Part shown: positions 1 to 10,168 of the stretch, piece after piece
How positions within the stretch are numbered: the stretch's first letter is position 1
Layout of the letters: every line of letters begins with the position of its first letter
Source of the DNA: Thalassovita mangrovi
Lineage (GTDB): Bacteria; Pseudomonadota; Alphaproteobacteria; Rhodobacterales; Rhodobacteraceae
DNA length: 64,000 nt
Direction: 5' to 3'
Assembly (NCBI RefSeq): GCF_009857745.1
Contig: NZ_WWEN01000009.1
Location: 123,338-187,337 of the forward strand
Notes under the pieces: generated by a model
Told to the model about the DNA's origin: nothing
The model's database searches: none
The model's input: only the letters and a program-made list of their open reading frames with translations
Translations under genes and position numbers: made by a program

Positions 1-1262
1 CCCGACCAGTTGCCGGGGCCCCATTGCGTCACGTAGCGGCCGGGAACGCCACCTTCGATCAAGGCCACGCCGTTTTGCCGGGCGAAGCGGACCTTGGACA
101 GCTGGCCGTTATCGGACTTGGTCCAGGTCTTCATCTGCACCGGGCCGTTTTTCAGCGCGTAAAGCGTCGACAGCCCCGGCTGCAGCTTGCTGAAGATCAC
201 GCCCTGTTCGACGAAGCCGTAATGCGACCCGCCGTTGACAGTCGCGAACGGCCCCCATTTGAACGCGCCCTGGCGCCGCTTGAAGCCGCCGGCGAAGGTC
301 GCCACGGTACGGCCGGCGAGGTTGGGGCTGACCATGCCCAAGGGCGCCAGCGGGGCGGGGGTGCTGACTCCGTCCGGCCCCGGCAGGCCCGCGGCGCGCA
401 CCGATCCGGGCGGGCGCGGCGACCATTGCAGGTTCGGGTCCTGCGTTCCGACGGCAAAGCCCAGGTCATAGCGCGACAGATCGAAGGCGACCAGGTAGAC
501 GGTCGAGGACAGTTCCGACCCGTCCAGCGCGTTGACGGTGCCCGGGCCTTGCAGCACCGAGGGGCTGATCGCCCGGGGTTGGATCGCGCTGGCGAAGACC
601 CCGGCCAGGCCCGACACCGGGTGCCAGGCGCCCATGGTCATCTGCCCCTGCGGCGTGCCCGACAGGCCGAGCCCCATATTGGCGCGGATCGCCGAGGGCG
701 CACCGGCAAGGGCTGCTGAGGGCGGGCCGCCCGCCGATTGGCCGCCGCCCGCGGGCGCGCCGCGCGGCATGCTGAGCGTCGAGCCGGCCACCCGGTTGCG
801 CAGGTAGAGCCGACCGCCGCAGATCGTCGCGAAGGGCCGTCGCGATGCCGCCGCTTGGGCAAGCTCGGACGGGTTGCCCCAGGGCGCGCAGCTCGCGCCG
901 CCGCTGCCGCTCAGGGTGAGCGACGGGCCTGCGCCCAGGCTGACCTTCTGTCCACCGGGATTGGGGTTTTCGAGGTGATAATATTGCTTGCCGACCTGCA
1001 GCAGGAACCACGCATTGATCGTCGGGTTGAGCGAAATCAGCCGCACCACCGTGTCGCTGCCCGGCAGCTTGGCCGAGGCTTCGCTGCGAAAGGGTTGCAG
1101 TTCGACGATGGATTTGGGCTGTACCGCGTCGTATTGCGCGCGCTGATCGGCAGCGGCAGGGTTCGCGACCCCCATCGCGCAGGCCGCCAGCATCAGGGCG
1201 GATCGCAGGGCGATGCCGAAGGGCCGGGTGCGGCGGGACGGGTTGGATTGGTTGCTAGGCAT
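1..1262 (-). CDS. Exported protein of unknown function, cut by window edge
   Basis: An open frame starts at the ATG at 1262 and runs without a stop to base 1, so about 420 residues are visible and the C-terminus is missing. The N-terminus has a signal peptide: an Arg-rich stretch (RRTRPFGIALR), a hydrophobic core and a cleavage-like NPAAA-D near residue 39. The mature part contains a Gly/Ala/Pro-rich linker around residues 180-200. It is followed by a globular part with motifs such as VYLVAFDLSRYDLGFAVGTQ, TVATFAGGFKRRQGAF and VNGGSHYGFVEQG, and the visible sequence ends in GPGNWSG. The late part is vaguely like phosphodiester-glycosidase-type (NAGPA-like) exported proteins, but this is only an impression. 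Frame openness over 1.26 kb and the clean signal peptide support a real gene. Confidence 0.6.
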   Translation of the reverse strand, partial: MPSNQSNPSRRTRPFGIALRSALMLAACAMGVANPAAADQRAQYDAVQPKSIVELQPFRSEASAKLPGSDTVVRLISLNPTINAWFLLQVGKQYYHLENPNPGGQKVSLGAGPSLTLSGSGGASCAPWGNPSELAQAAASRRPFATICGGRLYLRNRVAGSTLSMPRGAPAGGGQSAGGPPSAALAGAPSAIRANMGLGLSGTPQGQMTMGAWHPVSGLAGVFASAIQPRAISPSVLQGPGTVNALDGSELSSTVYLVAFDLSRYDLGFAVGTQDPNLQWSPRPPGSVRAAGLPGPDGVSTPAPLAPLGMVSPNLAGRTVATFAGGFKRRQGAFKWGPFATVNGGSHYGFVEQGVIFSKLQPGLSTLYALKNGPVQMKTWTKSDNGQLSKVRFARQNGVALIEGGVPGRYVTQWGPGNWS

Positions 1263-1386
1263 GGCGTGGCGCTCCTTTTCCTGGGCCGAATTCGGGCGCG
1301 GCGTTTCGGGTCGATGCTAGTGGCAGGGCCGGGGATTCTCCAAAACCTTTTTTCGCCAGTGGGTTGTCCGGGCGGTTTCGCCGCGC

Positions 1387-2094
1387 TTAGCCGGACCAGG
1401 ACAGCGGGCGCTGCCACGCCTGCCGCGCGACGGATTTCGCATCCTCGTCGATCAGGTCGCCATGGGCGAGGATGATGCGGTCGAAATCCCAGTCCAGGAT
1501 GCGTTCAAGCGACGCCTTGGCGGCCTTTTTGTCAGACCAGCCGATTTGATATTCCGGTGCCGGTTTGGGGTGGTTCCACATGTGGAACACCGCCTTCCAC
1601 CACAGTTTCAGCGTCCAGTCGGTGCCGGGCGTGTCGTCGCCGATATTTTCGATCAGGTCGGTCAGGATCAGCACCTTGCTGGCCCGGTGGAAAAACGCGA
1701 CCTCCCAGACGATGCGGTTGCCGCGCAGCAGGCATTGATCGAGCTCCCCGGCCCAGGCCTCGGGCGGCGTGTCGGACAGGAAACCGTCGAATTGCAGGTC
1801 CGGCGCCTTGCGTTCGACGCCGGGGCAGATCCAGACCTCGGCGCCCGGAAAGGCGGCCTTGGCCGAGGCGACGTGCAGGTAGTGGTACGATCCCGGGGCG
1901 ACGATGAAGGCAGGCGTGCCGAGCGCCGCGATCTGCGCCGCACCCGCCGCGTCGATGTCGCCGGGCGAATGCAGGATCAGCCTGCCGTCGGCCAGCCGGA
2001 TCACCGTCATCCGGGCGTTGAAGCGGGTGCCGGCATAATGCACCGGGTAGTCCGCGATCCAGATCGCCCCTTTCGTGTGTTCGGTGAGTTCCAT
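1387..2094 (-). CDS. DUF4336 domain protein (metallo-beta-lactamase-like fold)
   Basis: A 235-residue protein that aligns end to end with the DUF4336 pattern: an early LILHSPGDID segment, then ALGTPAFIVAPGSYHYLH, then FPGAEVWICPG, and a C-terminal HGD motif in ILAHGDLID. DUF4336 proteins look like metallo-beta-lactamase-fold hydrolases, but their substrate is not established. The ATG at 2094 was chosen because GAGGGAGA lies 6-8 bases upstream; an upstream in-frame start at 2172 would add 26 residues without family similarity. The protein has no signal peptide and is probably cytoplasmic. It is transcribed away from the membrane-protein gene at 2249, so the 154-base gap carries both promoters. 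Confidence 0.8.
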   Translation of the reverse strand: MELTEHTKGAIWIADYPVHYAGTRFNARMTVIRLADGRLILHSPGDIDAAGAAQIAALGTPAFIVAPGSYHYLHVASAKAAFPGAEVWICPGVERKAPDLQFDGFLSDTPPEAWAGELDQCLLRGNRIVWEVAFFHRASKVLILTDLIENIGDDTPGTDWTLKLWWKAVFHMWNHPKPAPEYQIGWSDKKAAKASLERILDWDFDRIILAHGDLIDEDAKSVARQAWQRPLSWSG

Positions 2095-2248
2095 CGCGGT
2101 CTCCCTCGCTGGGGTAGGCCCGGGATCGTCGCTGGGCCGTCCGGTTACCGTTTTCGTCACCCGCAGGGCCACCGGCCGCTTGCCTGAACGAAAGCGTGCA
2201 GCTTAAGCTTAACGCATATTGCAAAGGTATTTAACCGAAAGGGACAGG

Positions 2249-2992
<744 letters not shown>

Positions 2993-3083
2993 CGGGCAGG
3001 GTGCGCGGCAGGGCGCAGGACAAATCGCCCCATAGGGGATTGCACGCTTGTACCGTTGGTGGGGGCGGCCTACCTAAGTTGTC

Positions 3084-3443
3084 ATGAGGTTGAAAGCACT
3101 GCCAATCCTGCTGGGGACGCTGTTTTGCGTCCTGACGTTCGCCATCGCGACGTCCGGATTCGCGCATCGTTTCGCCTCGCCTGCCGAGGAACGGGCCGAG
3201 ATTTATGCCGCCGCCTTTGGGCTGGTGGCCAGTGACCTTTGTGCAAGTTCCGACAAGGTCTGCGCCAAGAAGGGCTGCGATGCCTGCCGCCTGATGACGG
3301 CGTTCCATCTGCCCGAGGCGGCGCCGGATTACGTCCGGCTGTCGCCCTTGCCGGCGCTGGCGGAGGCGGAGATGTCCGCGCCGCGCCTGTCATCCTTGAC
3401 CAGGGAGGCCGCGCGCCCGGCCCGGGCGCCACCGCTGGCCTGA
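3084..3443 (+). CDS. Small exported Cys-containing protein, unknown function
   Basis: A 119-residue protein with an N-terminal hydrophobic segment (residues 4-27, LPILLGTLFCVLTFAIATS) that acts as signal peptide or anchor. A compact Cys cluster, CASSDKVCAKKGCDAC, sits at residues 53-68, and the tail is rich in Pro and Ala. The Cys spacing could bind a metal or form disulfides after export. The ribosome binding site before the ATG at 3084 is weak. The gene is followed by a second small exported protein (3595), and the two may form a unit. I do not recognise the family with confidence. Confidence 0.45.
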   Translation: MRLKALPILLGTLFCVLTFAIATSGFAHRFASPAEERAEIYAAAFGLVASDLCASSDKVCAKKGCDACRLMTAFHLPEAAPDYVRLSPLPALAEAEMSAPRLSSLTREAARPARAPPLA

Positions 3444-3594
3444 CGTTTATCGCCACCCGAAAACGTCCCGGCCCTCATGGCCGGATGCCATCCCTGGATA
3501 CCTGAAATGACGCTTTATTGCCGCTTCGCGGGCTTTCACGCCGCGCTGCAAGACCGCCCTGCCGCCATTCCCGGCAAGGGGCGCTGAGCCGCCG

Positions 3595-3978
3595 ATGCGA
3601 TTGATCGCCCGCCTTCTTCCCCGGACGCTGCTTCTGCTGGCGCTGGTGCTTGTTGGGACCGTTCCCGACGGCACCATGCGGCAGGCGGGGCCGGACGGCA
3701 TTCGCCTGGTGCTGTGCACCAGCGACGGCACGCGCGAGGTGTGGCTGACCGAGGATGGCGACACGATCCCCGTCGATGCGGAAAACGGCAAGGGCGGCAA
3801 GCACGAGCGCCACTGCGTCCAGGTCGCGCTGATCGCGCAGAACGCGCCGGTGCCGCAGCCGGTGCCGGTCGAACTGGCGTTGCTGTTCGCCGATCTGGCG
3901 CGGCCCGACCATCAGACATTGCACCGGCAGATCGCCGGCGGCGCGCGAAGGGCGCGCGCCCCGCCCGTTTCCGTCTGA
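3595..3978 (+). CDS. Small exported protein, DUF2946-like
   Basis: A 127-residue protein beginning with a basic start and a hydrophobic stretch (residues 9-22, RTLLLLALVLVGTV), then GPDGIRLVLCTSDGTREVWL, a charged loop and a Cys in RHCVQVAL. The C-terminal 20 residues are Arg/Ala-rich. The pattern of an N-terminal anchor followed by IRLVLCTSDG resembles the DUF2946 family of small periplasmic proteins; function is unknown. It lies 150 bases after the preceding small exported gene and ahead of a Crp/Fnr-type regulator. A strong hairpin directly follows its stop codon. Confidence 0.5.
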   Translation: MRLIARLLPRTLLLLALVLVGTVPDGTMRQAGPDGIRLVLCTSDGTREVWLTEDGDTIPVDAENGKGGKHERHCVQVALIAQNAPVPQPVPVELALLFADLARPDHQTLHRQIAGGARRARAPPVSV

Positions 3979-4004
3979 TCGCGCCGGACCTGTGTCCGGC
4001 GATC
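3977..4004 (+). terminator. Hairpin at the 3' end of the small exported gene
   Basis: GATC-GC-GCCGGAC at 3977-3989 pairs with GTCCGGCGATC at 3994-4004, leaving a short loop and a two-base bulge. It begins at the last base but one of the stop codon. No U-tract follows, so it may act as a processing or Rho-associated end rather than a classical intrinsic terminator. Confidence 0.4.
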
Positions 4005-4122
4005 CCGAACAGATGTCGGAACGGGATAAGCGCCGCCGGATGATCCGGTCAGTGCGCAGCTTCCCCCGACCGCATCCTGCCGCAACGGCGCGGCAGGGTA
4101 TCCCATGCGAAGGAGACGCGAG

Positions 4123-4854
4123 ATGAATGCGATGACGCAGCCCTGGGAAAGCCCGGGGCAGATAGAACCGATCCGCACCGGAACGAAGCAGCAGGGGCTG
4201 TTTCGCGGGTTGACGGCGCGGCAGAAAACCAAGGCCATGCAGGCCCTCACAGAAGAAGTTTACGGCGATGGCGACCTGCTTCCCAGAAATGAGGCCGGGT
4301 TGCCGCAGCTGGATATCGTGCTGCGCGGCGCGGTGCGCAACGAAGTGACTGACGCCGACGGCGGCAGCCGGCTTTGCGGCATGGCCTTCGCGGGGGAATT
4401 CCTGTCCCCGGCCGGGCCGCGCACGACCTCGGTGCGGCGCAGCGCGATCGGCGAAACGGTGCTGCTGTCCTGCGACGGCGACGTCTTCGCGGCGCTGATG
4501 AATGACATCCCGCGGCTGCGGCTGAACTACCTCGAGGACCTGCAGGACCGGGTCGACGAGACCCGCCGCTGGCAGGTCATGCTGGGTCGCAAGACGGCGA
4601 TGCAGCGGGTCGCGTCGCTGCTGCTGTCGTTCTGGGAACGCCAGGGCCGCCCGGTCGAGATGGACCTGCGGCTGAGCCGGGCCGAGATGGGTCAGATTCT
4701 GAGCCTGACCTTCGAGACGGTTTCGCGCCAGATCAAGGCGCTGGAAAAGGCCGGTGTGGTGGCGCTGCCGCTGCCGAGCTGCGTGCGCATCCGCGATACG
4801 CAGGGCCTGCTGGCCGCCACCGGCGAGGCCGTGCAACTGCGCAAGGCGGCCTGA
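4123..4854 (+). CDS. Crp/Fnr family transcriptional regulator without Fe-S cysteines
   Basis: A 243-residue regulator. The N-terminal two thirds is the cyclic-nucleotide-binding-like beta-roll, and the C-terminal winged helix contains LSRAEMGQILSLTFETVSRQ, the usual Crp/Fnr recognition helix region with TxxTVSR spacing. The long dimerisation helix precedes it (about residues 145-170). The N-terminus lacks the CxxC-type cluster cysteines of true FNR, and only two isolated Cys occur in the sensor domain, so it is probably not an oxygen-sensing FNR. The ATG at 4123 follows AAGGAGA with 6-base spacing; the ATG at 4105 has no such site. It converges on the oxidoreductase at 4926, separated by a hairpin. 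Ligand and targets are unknown. Confidence 0.85.
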   Translation: MNAMTQPWESPGQIEPIRTGTKQQGLFRGLTARQKTKAMQALTEEVYGDGDLLPRNEAGLPQLDIVLRGAVRNEVTDADGGSRLCGMAFAGEFLSPAGPRTTSVRRSAIGETVLLSCDGDVFAALMNDIPRLRLNYLEDLQDRVDETRRWQVMLGRKTAMQRVASLLLSFWERQGRPVEMDLRLSRAEMGQILSLTFETVSRQIKALEKAGVVALPLPSCVRIRDTQGLLAATGEAVQLRKAA

Positions 4855-4885
4855 GCCGTCGGTCGCTTTCGTCTCCGATCCTTTG

Positions 4886-4914
4886 CCGGTCCGGCGCAGG
4901 TCGCGCCGGACCGG
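4886..4914. terminator. Hairpin between convergent genes
   Basis: A perfect 12-bp stem, CCGGTCCGGCGC at 4886-4897 with GCGCCGGACCGG at 4903-4914, around a 5-base loop. It sits between the convergent regulator and oxidoreductase genes and can serve both strands, although no T-tract is present. Confidence 0.5.
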
Positions 4915-4925
4915 AGAGGGGGCGG

Positions 4926-6080
4926 TCAGCCGTCGATTTGGGTCTGGTAGAAAGCCGATGTCTTCTGCCGCCCGGCCAGCCACCAGCCCGATTGTTCCGG
5001 CCAGGTTTCAAACGCCATGTCATGGCCCAGGTCGCGCGCCGCGTGCAGCGCCCAGTTCGGATCGACCAGCGCCTCGCGGCCGATGGCGATCAGGTCGGCG
5101 CTGCCCTGTTTCAGGATGTCCTCGGCCTGCCGCGGGTGGGTGATCAGCCCGACGGCCATGGTTGCCATGTCGGCATCCTTGCGCACCCTCTCGGCATAGG
5201 GGACCTGGAAGCCGGGCTGGCGTTTCTGGTTGCCCGATGCCGTCGCCGCCCCGGCGATGCCGCTGGAGGAACAATCCATCACGTCGATCCCGATGCGCTT
5301 GAGCTCCTTGGCCAGGACCACGGTGTCGTCGAGCAGCCAGCCGTCGGGCGATCCGTCGACGGCGGAGGTGCGGAAGAACAGCGGCAAGTCGTCGGGCCAG
5401 ACCGCGCGCAGGGCTTCGCTGACCTCCAACGCCAGCCGCATCCGCCCGGACAGGTCGCCGCCGTATTCATCGCTGCGCTGGTTCGACAGCGGCGACAGGA
5501 AGCTGTGGATCAGGTAGCCATGCGCGCCGTGCACCTCGGCGATCTTGTAGCCCGCCGCCAGCGCCCGCCGTGCCGCCGAAACGTAATCCTCAATCAGATC
5601 GGCGATTTCGGCCTTGGTCAGGGCGTGCGGCACCGGCCAGCCCTCGGCCACCGGCAGGGCGGAGGGACCGACCGGGGTCCAGGGCATGTCGCCACGGGCG
5701 AAATCATCGTCGTTCAGCGGGCCGTTGCCGTACCACGGGCGCTGCATGCCGCCCTTGCGCCCGGCATGGCCCAGCTGGATCGCCGGGATGGCGCCGTTGC
5801 GCAGCGCGAACTGGGCGATGCGGGCGTGACCGGGGATTTGGCTGTCGGTCCACAACCCGGGGCATCCGTGGGTGATGCGGCCGCATTTCTGCACCGCCGT
5901 GGCCTCGGTGAAGATGATCCCGGCGCCGCCCGTCGCGAACCGGCCCAGGTTGACCAGGTGCCAGTCCTCCATATGGCCGTCATGGGCGGAATACTGGCAC
6001 ATCGGCGAAATCACCACGCGGTTGCGGGTGGTGATCCCGCGCAGGGTCAGCGGCTGAAACAGATGCGGTGTGGCGGTCAT
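4926..6080 (-). CDS. NADH:flavin oxidoreductase, old yellow enzyme family (YqjM-like)
   Basis: A 384-residue FMN-dependent ene-reductase of the old yellow enzyme family. The N-terminus has SPMCQYSA, the Cys and Tyr that mark the YqjM/thermophilic-like subgroup. Further motifs are IQLGHAGRKG, the substrate-anion-binding His pair region EVHGAHGYLIHSFLSPLSN, the following RSDEYGG and the C-terminal phosphate-binding segment DLIAIGREAL. The whole family length is present. These enzymes reduce activated C=C bonds with NAD(P)H; the natural substrate cannot be told from sequence. It is cytoplasmic and appears monocistronic, ending against the convergent Crp/Fnr gene. Confidence 0.92.
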   Translation of the reverse strand: MTATPHLFQPLTLRGITTRNRVVISPMCQYSAHDGHMEDWHLVNLGRFATGGAGIIFTEATAVQKCGRITHGCPGLWTDSQIPGHARIAQFALRNGAIPAIQLGHAGRKGGMQRPWYGNGPLNDDDFARGDMPWTPVGPSALPVAEGWPVPHALTKAEIADLIEDYVSAARRALAAGYKIAEVHGAHGYLIHSFLSPLSNQRSDEYGGDLSGRMRLALEVSEALRAVWPDDLPLFFRTSAVDGSPDGWLLDDTVVLAKELKRIGIDVMDCSSSGIAGAATASGNQKRQPGFQVPYAERVRKDADMATMAVGLITHPRQAEDILKQGSADLIAIGREALVDPNWALHAARDLGHDMAFETWPEQSGWWLAGRQKTSAFYQTQIDG

Positions 6081-6208
6081 TGGCGGTCCTCCCGGTTATT
6101 TGAGCGGCACGCTAGCGCGGGGGACAGCGGGTGGCAATCGGTCCAAGGCGGGAAGACGGTTTCGTGCTATCCTGCCTGTCGATTGGAACCCCGCCGGGAG
6201 GATCAGCG

Positions 6209-6715
6209 ATGCGCAAGCGGTTGGCGTTCTGCCTTGTTCTGGCCCTGGCCTGCCCGGCGCGGGCGCAGCAATCGCCGGACTTTCCCAGGGGCGAAAGCTT
6301 CGTCATCCAGCTGACCAGTTCGCAATTCGTCAGCGGTTTCGGCGATTACCTGGTGCCGCCCTTGCTGGATGCGTTTCTCGATACCGGGATGACCTATGAC
6401 GGCGGTCCCGACCCGGATTTCGCCGCGACCGTCGACACGGATTCGGATGTCGGCAAATGGGTCGAACAGGGAGACGAACAGGTCTGGATCTACCGGCGTT
6501 CGGTGACGGTCGGGCTGTCGCCCGCCGATATAGATGTCGAACCGCAGGGCAAGCTGTCGCCCAGCTTTTCGGTGACGGTCCTTCTGGATACGCCCGATCA
6601 GGACCGGGTCGACGAACTGAACTGCCTGATCGCGCTGGCGACGCGCGAACTGTCATACCGCTACCGGCCCGAGGGGCATGTCACCGTGAACGGGCAGGGC
6701 TGCGCGCGGGACTAG
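6209..6715 (+). CDS. Conserved exported protein, unknown function
   Basis: A 168-residue secreted protein. The signal peptide is [19 protein letters not shown] with cleavage before QQ. The mature domain (about 150 residues) is rich in Asp and beta-strand-forming residues and has two Cys (ELNCLIAL and GQGCARD) that could pair. The ATG at 6209 is preceded by GGGAGGATC; the open frame extends further upstream but without a better site. It converges with the ABC permease at 6712-7920, and the two stop codons overlap in the shared CTAG. I do not recognise the domain. Confidence 0.6.
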   Translation: MRKRLAFCLVLALACPARAQQSPDFPRGESFVIQLTSSQFVSGFGDYLVPPLLDAFLDTGMTYDGGPDPDFAATVDTDSDVGKWVEQGDEQVWIYRRSVTVGLSPADIDVEPQGKLSPSFSVTVLLDTPDQDRVDELNCLIALATRELSYRYRPEGHVTVNGQGCARD

Positions 6716-7920
6716 TGGCGCAGCGCCTGGATCGGGTCGAGCTGCGCCGCCCGGCGGGCCGGGAAATAGCCGAAGATGACGCCCACCAGCACCGAGAAGG
6801 CAAAGGCGATCAGCACGATCTGCGGATCGACCACGAAGGGCACGTTCAGCATGTTCGACCCAATGGCGCCGAAGCTCAGCCCCAGCACCACGCCGATCAG
6901 CCCGCCCAAGCCCGACAAGACGACCGCTTCGACCATGAACTGCAGCAGCACCTGGCGCGCTTGCGCGCCGACCGCCATGCGGATGCCGATTTCCCGCGTC
7001 CGTTCGGTGACCGACACCAGCATGATGTTCATGATGCCGATGCCGCCGACCAGCAGGCTGACCGCCGCGACCGCCGACAGAAGCCCGGTCAGAACATCGG
7101 TCACCCCGGTCAGCATGGTGGCCATCTGTTCCATGTCGCGGATGGTGAAATCGTCGTCCTCGCCCGCGCCGATGCGGCGGATTTCGCGCAGCAGTGCGGT
7201 CAGGTCGTCGGTGGCGCGGTCGGTGGAAAACCCGTCGCGTACCGAAATATAGATCAGCTGGATATCCGAGCTGCCCGCGATCCGGCGGGCGAAGGTGCGG
7301 AAGGGGACGATCACGATATCGTCCTGGTCGGTGCCGAAGGAAGACGCACCCTTGGCGGACAGCACCCCGATCACGTTGCACGACAGAGTGCCGAGGCGGA
7401 TGTTTTCGCCGACCGGATCGGCGTTGCCGAACAGTTCCTCGCGCAGGGTTTCGCCCAGGATGCAGACCTGCTTGCCGGCCTCTTCCTCGAGATTTGTGAA
7501 GCTGCGGCCCTGCGCCATGTCCCAGTCGGTGGCCTGCAGGTAGTTGTTGGTCGTGCCGGTGACCCGGGTGCGGTAATTGGTGTTGCCATAGACCGCGACC
7601 ATGGTCGAAGACCCGGTCGGCGCGGCGGTTTCGACGCTGGACAGCTGATCGATGATGGTTTTGACGACCTTTTCGTCGAAAGGCCGCGCGGTATCGGTGG
7701 TGGCGCTTGGCCCGAACCGGGCCTGGCCCGGGGTCAGCATCAGCAGGTTGGCGCCCAGCTTTTCCACATCCGTCGTCACCTGCGCGGTCGATCCGCGGCC
7801 CAGCGTGACCATGGTGATCACCGCCGCCACGCCGATCACCACGCCCAGCACGGTGAGGAAGGACCGCATCGGGTTGCGCAGGATCGCCTGCACGGCAAGC
7901 TTCACGGTTTCCCAGAACAT
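6712..7920 (-). CDS. MacB-type ABC transporter permease
   Basis: A 402-residue permease of the MacB/FtsX class. It has one N-terminal membrane helix (residues about 17-40, [20 protein letters not shown]), a large periplasmic MacB core domain (about 45-270), and a C-terminal FtsX domain with three helices (about 275-300, 325-350, 365-385). The segment [15 protein letters not shown] is the coupling region typical of this family. The ATPase is a separate gene immediately upstream, as in YknYZ-like systems rather than E. coli MacB. The start codon abuts the ATPase stop, indicating translational coupling. Together with the adaptor it forms a mechanotransmission-type efflux system for a peptide, lipid or drug. 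Confidence 0.9.
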   Translation of the reverse strand: MFWETVKLAVQAILRNPMRSFLTVLGVVIGVAAVITMVTLGRGSTAQVTTDVEKLGANLLMLTPGQARFGPSATTDTARPFDEKVVKTIIDQLSSVETAAPTGSSTMVAVYGNTNYRTRVTGTTNNYLQATDWDMAQGRSFTNLEEEAGKQVCILGETLREELFGNADPVGENIRLGTLSCNVIGVLSAKGASSFGTDQDDIVIVPFRTFARRIAGSSDIQLIYISVRDGFSTDRATDDLTALLREIRRIGAGEDDDFTIRDMEQMATMLTGVTDVLTGLLSAVAAVSLLVGGIGIMNIMLVSVTERTREIGIRMAVGAQARQVLLQFMVEAVVLSGLGGLIGVVLGLSFGAIGSNMLNVPFVVDPQIVLIAFAFSVLVGVIFGYFPARRAAQLDPIQALRH

Positions 7921-8657
7921 CAGCGCTTTCCTCCGCGGGTCTTGCGCACGGAGTCGACCCGGCCGTCGACCATCCAGATCAGCCGGTCGGCATATTCGGC
8001 CATGTCGTCTTCGTGCGTCACCATGACGATGGTCAGCCCGTCTTCGCGGTTGAGCTGTTGCAGCAGTTCGACGATCTCGGTCGAGCGCTTGGTGTCGAGG
8101 TTGCCGGTCGGTTCGTCGGCCAGCACCAGGCTGGGACCGCCGGCCAGGGCGCGGGCGATCGCCACCCGCTGCTGTTCGCCGCCCGACATCTGCGACGGAT
8201 CGTGGCGCGCCCGGTGGCCCAGCCCGACCTTTTCCAGCGCCGCGATGGCGCGGGCTTCGCGTTCGGCGCGGGGGCGGCCCTGATAGATCATCGGCAGTTC
8301 GACATTCTGCAGCGCCGTGGTGCGCGGCAGCAGATTGTAGCCCTGGAACACGAAGCCCAGGTAATGGCGCCGCAGCAGGGCGCGCTGATCGCGGGTCAGG
8401 TTGGCGACGTCGACGCCCTTGAACAGGTATTGCCCCGAACTGGGCCGGTCGAGGCAGCCCATCACGTTCAGCGCGGTGGATTTGCCCGACCCCGACGGGC
8501 CCATGATGGCGACGAATTCGCCCTGGGCCACGTCCAGCGTCACCCCGTCCAGCGCCCGCACCAGCGCATCGCCCTTGCCATAGACACGGGTGACGTCGCG
8601 CAGGGCGATGACGGATTGCGGGTCCTCACTCGGCAACGATACGGTCGGTGATGACAA
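7920..8657 (-). CDS. ABC transporter ATP-binding protein, LolD/MacB type
   Basis: A roughly 245-residue ATPase with Walker [10 protein letters not shown], signature [15 protein letters not shown], Walker [13 protein letters not shown] and the switch His in VMVTHEDD. The sequence belongs to the LolD/FtsE/MacB class that energises FtsX-type permeases. The start is uncertain. GTG at 8663 lies directly against AGGAGG, whereas TTG at 8657 has the usual 6-base spacing and was chosen. The gene overlaps the adaptor gene end by about 30 bases and the permease start follows at its stop, so all three are one coupled operon reading 9876 to 6712. Confidence 0.9.
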   Translation of the reverse strand: MSSPTVSLPSEDPQSVIALRDVTRVYGKGDALVRALDGVTLDVAQGEFVAIMGPSGSGKSTALNVMGCLDRPSSGQYLFKGVDVANLTRDQRALLRRHYLGFVFQGYNLLPRTTALQNVELPMIYQGRPRAEREARAIAALEKVGLGHRARHDPSQMSGGEQQRVAIARALAGGPSLVLADEPTGNLDTKRSTEIVELLQQLNREDGLTIVMVTHEDDMAEYADRLIWMVDGRVDSVRKTRGGKR

Positions 8658-9876
8658 GATCACCCTCCTGCAGGCCGCTGCCGGGTTCGATCACGGTGAC
8701 CGACCCGTCGGATTGGCCGGTTTCGACGCGAATTTCCTGCGGTTCCCCGTCGCGCAGCACCCACAGGGTCGGTTCGCGATCGCCGTTGTCGCGCTGCGCG
8801 GTGTCGCGCGGGTGCGAAAACACCAAGCCCAGCAAGCCGCTGCCGCCTTCGTCTTCCTCCACCTCGACCGGCGGCGCGTAGCGCAGCGCGGCGTTGGGCG
8901 CCAGCAGGGCGTCTTCGACCGAGGCTGTGATGATATCCGCCGTCGCGGTCATCCCCGGCAGCAGCGCCATGTCGGAATTGTCCAGCGACAGGATGCCGGT
9001 ATAGGTCACCACCCCGTCCACCGTTTCATGGGCGAAGCGCAGCTTGGCGATCTCGGCCGGGAACACCCGGTCGTCATAGGCGTCGACGGTGAAGCGCGCC
9101 TGCTGGCCGACCTTGACCCGGCCGATATCTGCCTCGTCGATGCCGATCTGCAATTCCATCTGGGTCAGGTCCTCGGCCACGGTGAACAGCACCGGCGCCG
9201 ACAGCGAGGCGGCGACGATCTGACCTTCCTCCACCGCGCGGTCCAGCACCACACCGTTGACCGGCGAACAGATGCAGGCCTTGTTCAGATCCGCCTGCAC
9301 CAGGTCGAGATTGGCCTGCGCCAGGTCGCGGTTGGCGACGGCGGACTGCAATTCGGCTTCGGCCCGGGCGAAGGCCGCTTCCTGGCCGATCAGGGTTTCT
9401 TCGGTTTCGACGCCGCGGCGCGACAGTTCCTGGCCGCGAACAAGCGTTTTCTGCGCCTCGTCCAGCGTCGCCTGCGCCAGCGCGACCATGGCTTCGGCCG
9501 AGGCGAGCGAGGCTTTCTGCACCGCCAGTTGCGCTTCCAGCTTGCTGGTGTCGAGCGTCGCCAGCACGGTGCCGTGTTCGACCTCGTCGTTATAATCGAC
9601 ATGCACCTCGGCGATGGTGCCGGACAATTCGCTGGACACGTCGAACAGGTTGGTGGGTTCGACCGATCCGGTGGCCGACACGACCACTTCGAACCCGCCG
9701 CGGGTCAGCGGTTCGGTGATGTAGCGCACCTGCCCGTCGGAGCTGCCAGCGAGGTAGTAATAGGCGCCGCCACCGGCCACCACGGCCAGCGCGGCAATGC
9801 CGATCCAGCGCCACGGCTTGCGCTGAGATTGCCCGAGCTCCAGGGTTTTGGAAATGTCGTCTGCTTCGGTGCTCAT
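8626..9876 (-). CDS. MacA-like periplasmic adaptor (membrane fusion protein)
   Basis: A 416-residue membrane fusion protein. A single N-terminal membrane helix (about residues 23-44) anchors it. It is followed by a barrel-sandwich/lipoyl half (DVSSELSGTIAEVHVDYNDE), a long alpha-helical hairpin (about 110-195) of Ala/Glu/Gln-rich coiled coil, the second lipoyl half (CSPVNGVVLDRAV) and a beta-barrel domain. It couples the inner-membrane ABC pump to an outer-membrane TolC-type channel, none of which is encoded here. It is the first gene of the adaptor-ATPase-permease operon. Two Cys (CIC) at the lipoyl junction are a feature also found in MacA-like relatives. Confidence 0.9.
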   Translation of the reverse strand: MSTEADDISKTLELGQSQRKPWRWIGIAALAVVAGGGAYYYLAGSSDGQVRYITEPLTRGGFEVVVSATGSVEPTNLFDVSSELSGTIAEVHVDYNDEVEHGTVLATLDTSKLEAQLAVQKASLASAEAMVALAQATLDEAQKTLVRGQELSRRGVETEETLIGQEAAFARAEAELQSAVANRDLAQANLDLVQADLNKACICSPVNGVVLDRAVEEGQIVAASLSAPVLFTVAEDLTQMELQIGIDEADIGRVKVGQQARFTVDAYDDRVFPAEIAKLRFAHETVDGVVTYTGILSLDNSDMALLPGMTATADIITASVEDALLAPNAALRYAPPVEVEEDEGGSGLLGLVFSHPRDTAQRDNGDREPTLWVLRDGEPQEIRVETGQSDGSVTVIEPGSGLQEGDLVITDRIVAE

Positions 9877-10132
9877 GCCTCAGTTCTCCCGGGCGGTGAC
9901 TGCGAATCTAGGTCAGTCTTGCTAATACGGTTGCAGTGTCAGGCTTCCGTCGCAAGAAAATCGTTTTTTGCGGAAATGATCCATAGGGGTCGTTACGGCA
10001 ACGGATCGGGGACGTGACCAAATTGCGGGCACAAGCAGCGACACAGCGCAGCTGGGGCGGATCGTTTGCCCGCCTGTTGTGATCATTCGTCGCACAGCCG
10101 CATATCCGTCGCCATCGGGATTGCAGCGACTC

Positions 10133-10152
10133 GCGCATATGCGTATATGCGC
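10133..10152. promoter_or_regulatory. Operator palindrome for the ArsR-type repressor
   Basis: A perfect inverted repeat, GCGCATAT and ATATGCGC, with a 4-base spacer (GCGT). It ends 16 bases before the arsR start, in the position of an autoregulatory ArsR/SmtB operator. The arms resemble the AT-rich dyads bound by this family. Confidence 0.75.
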
Positions 10153-10168
10153 ATAAACGGAGGCGCCC

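Noticed and set aside
4123-4854. True oxygen-sensing FNR
   Set aside because: The N-terminal Cys cluster is absent.
6457-8283. A 608-codon plus-strand open frame
   Set aside because: It is antisense to the ABC permease and ATPase and has no family resemblance.
6712-9876. MacA/MacB-like operon as exporter of the RTX proteins
   Set aside because: RTX export needs a type I system with a HlyB-type ATPase-permease fusion. This operon has a separate LolD-type ATPase and an FtsX-type permease, and lies 15 kb away.
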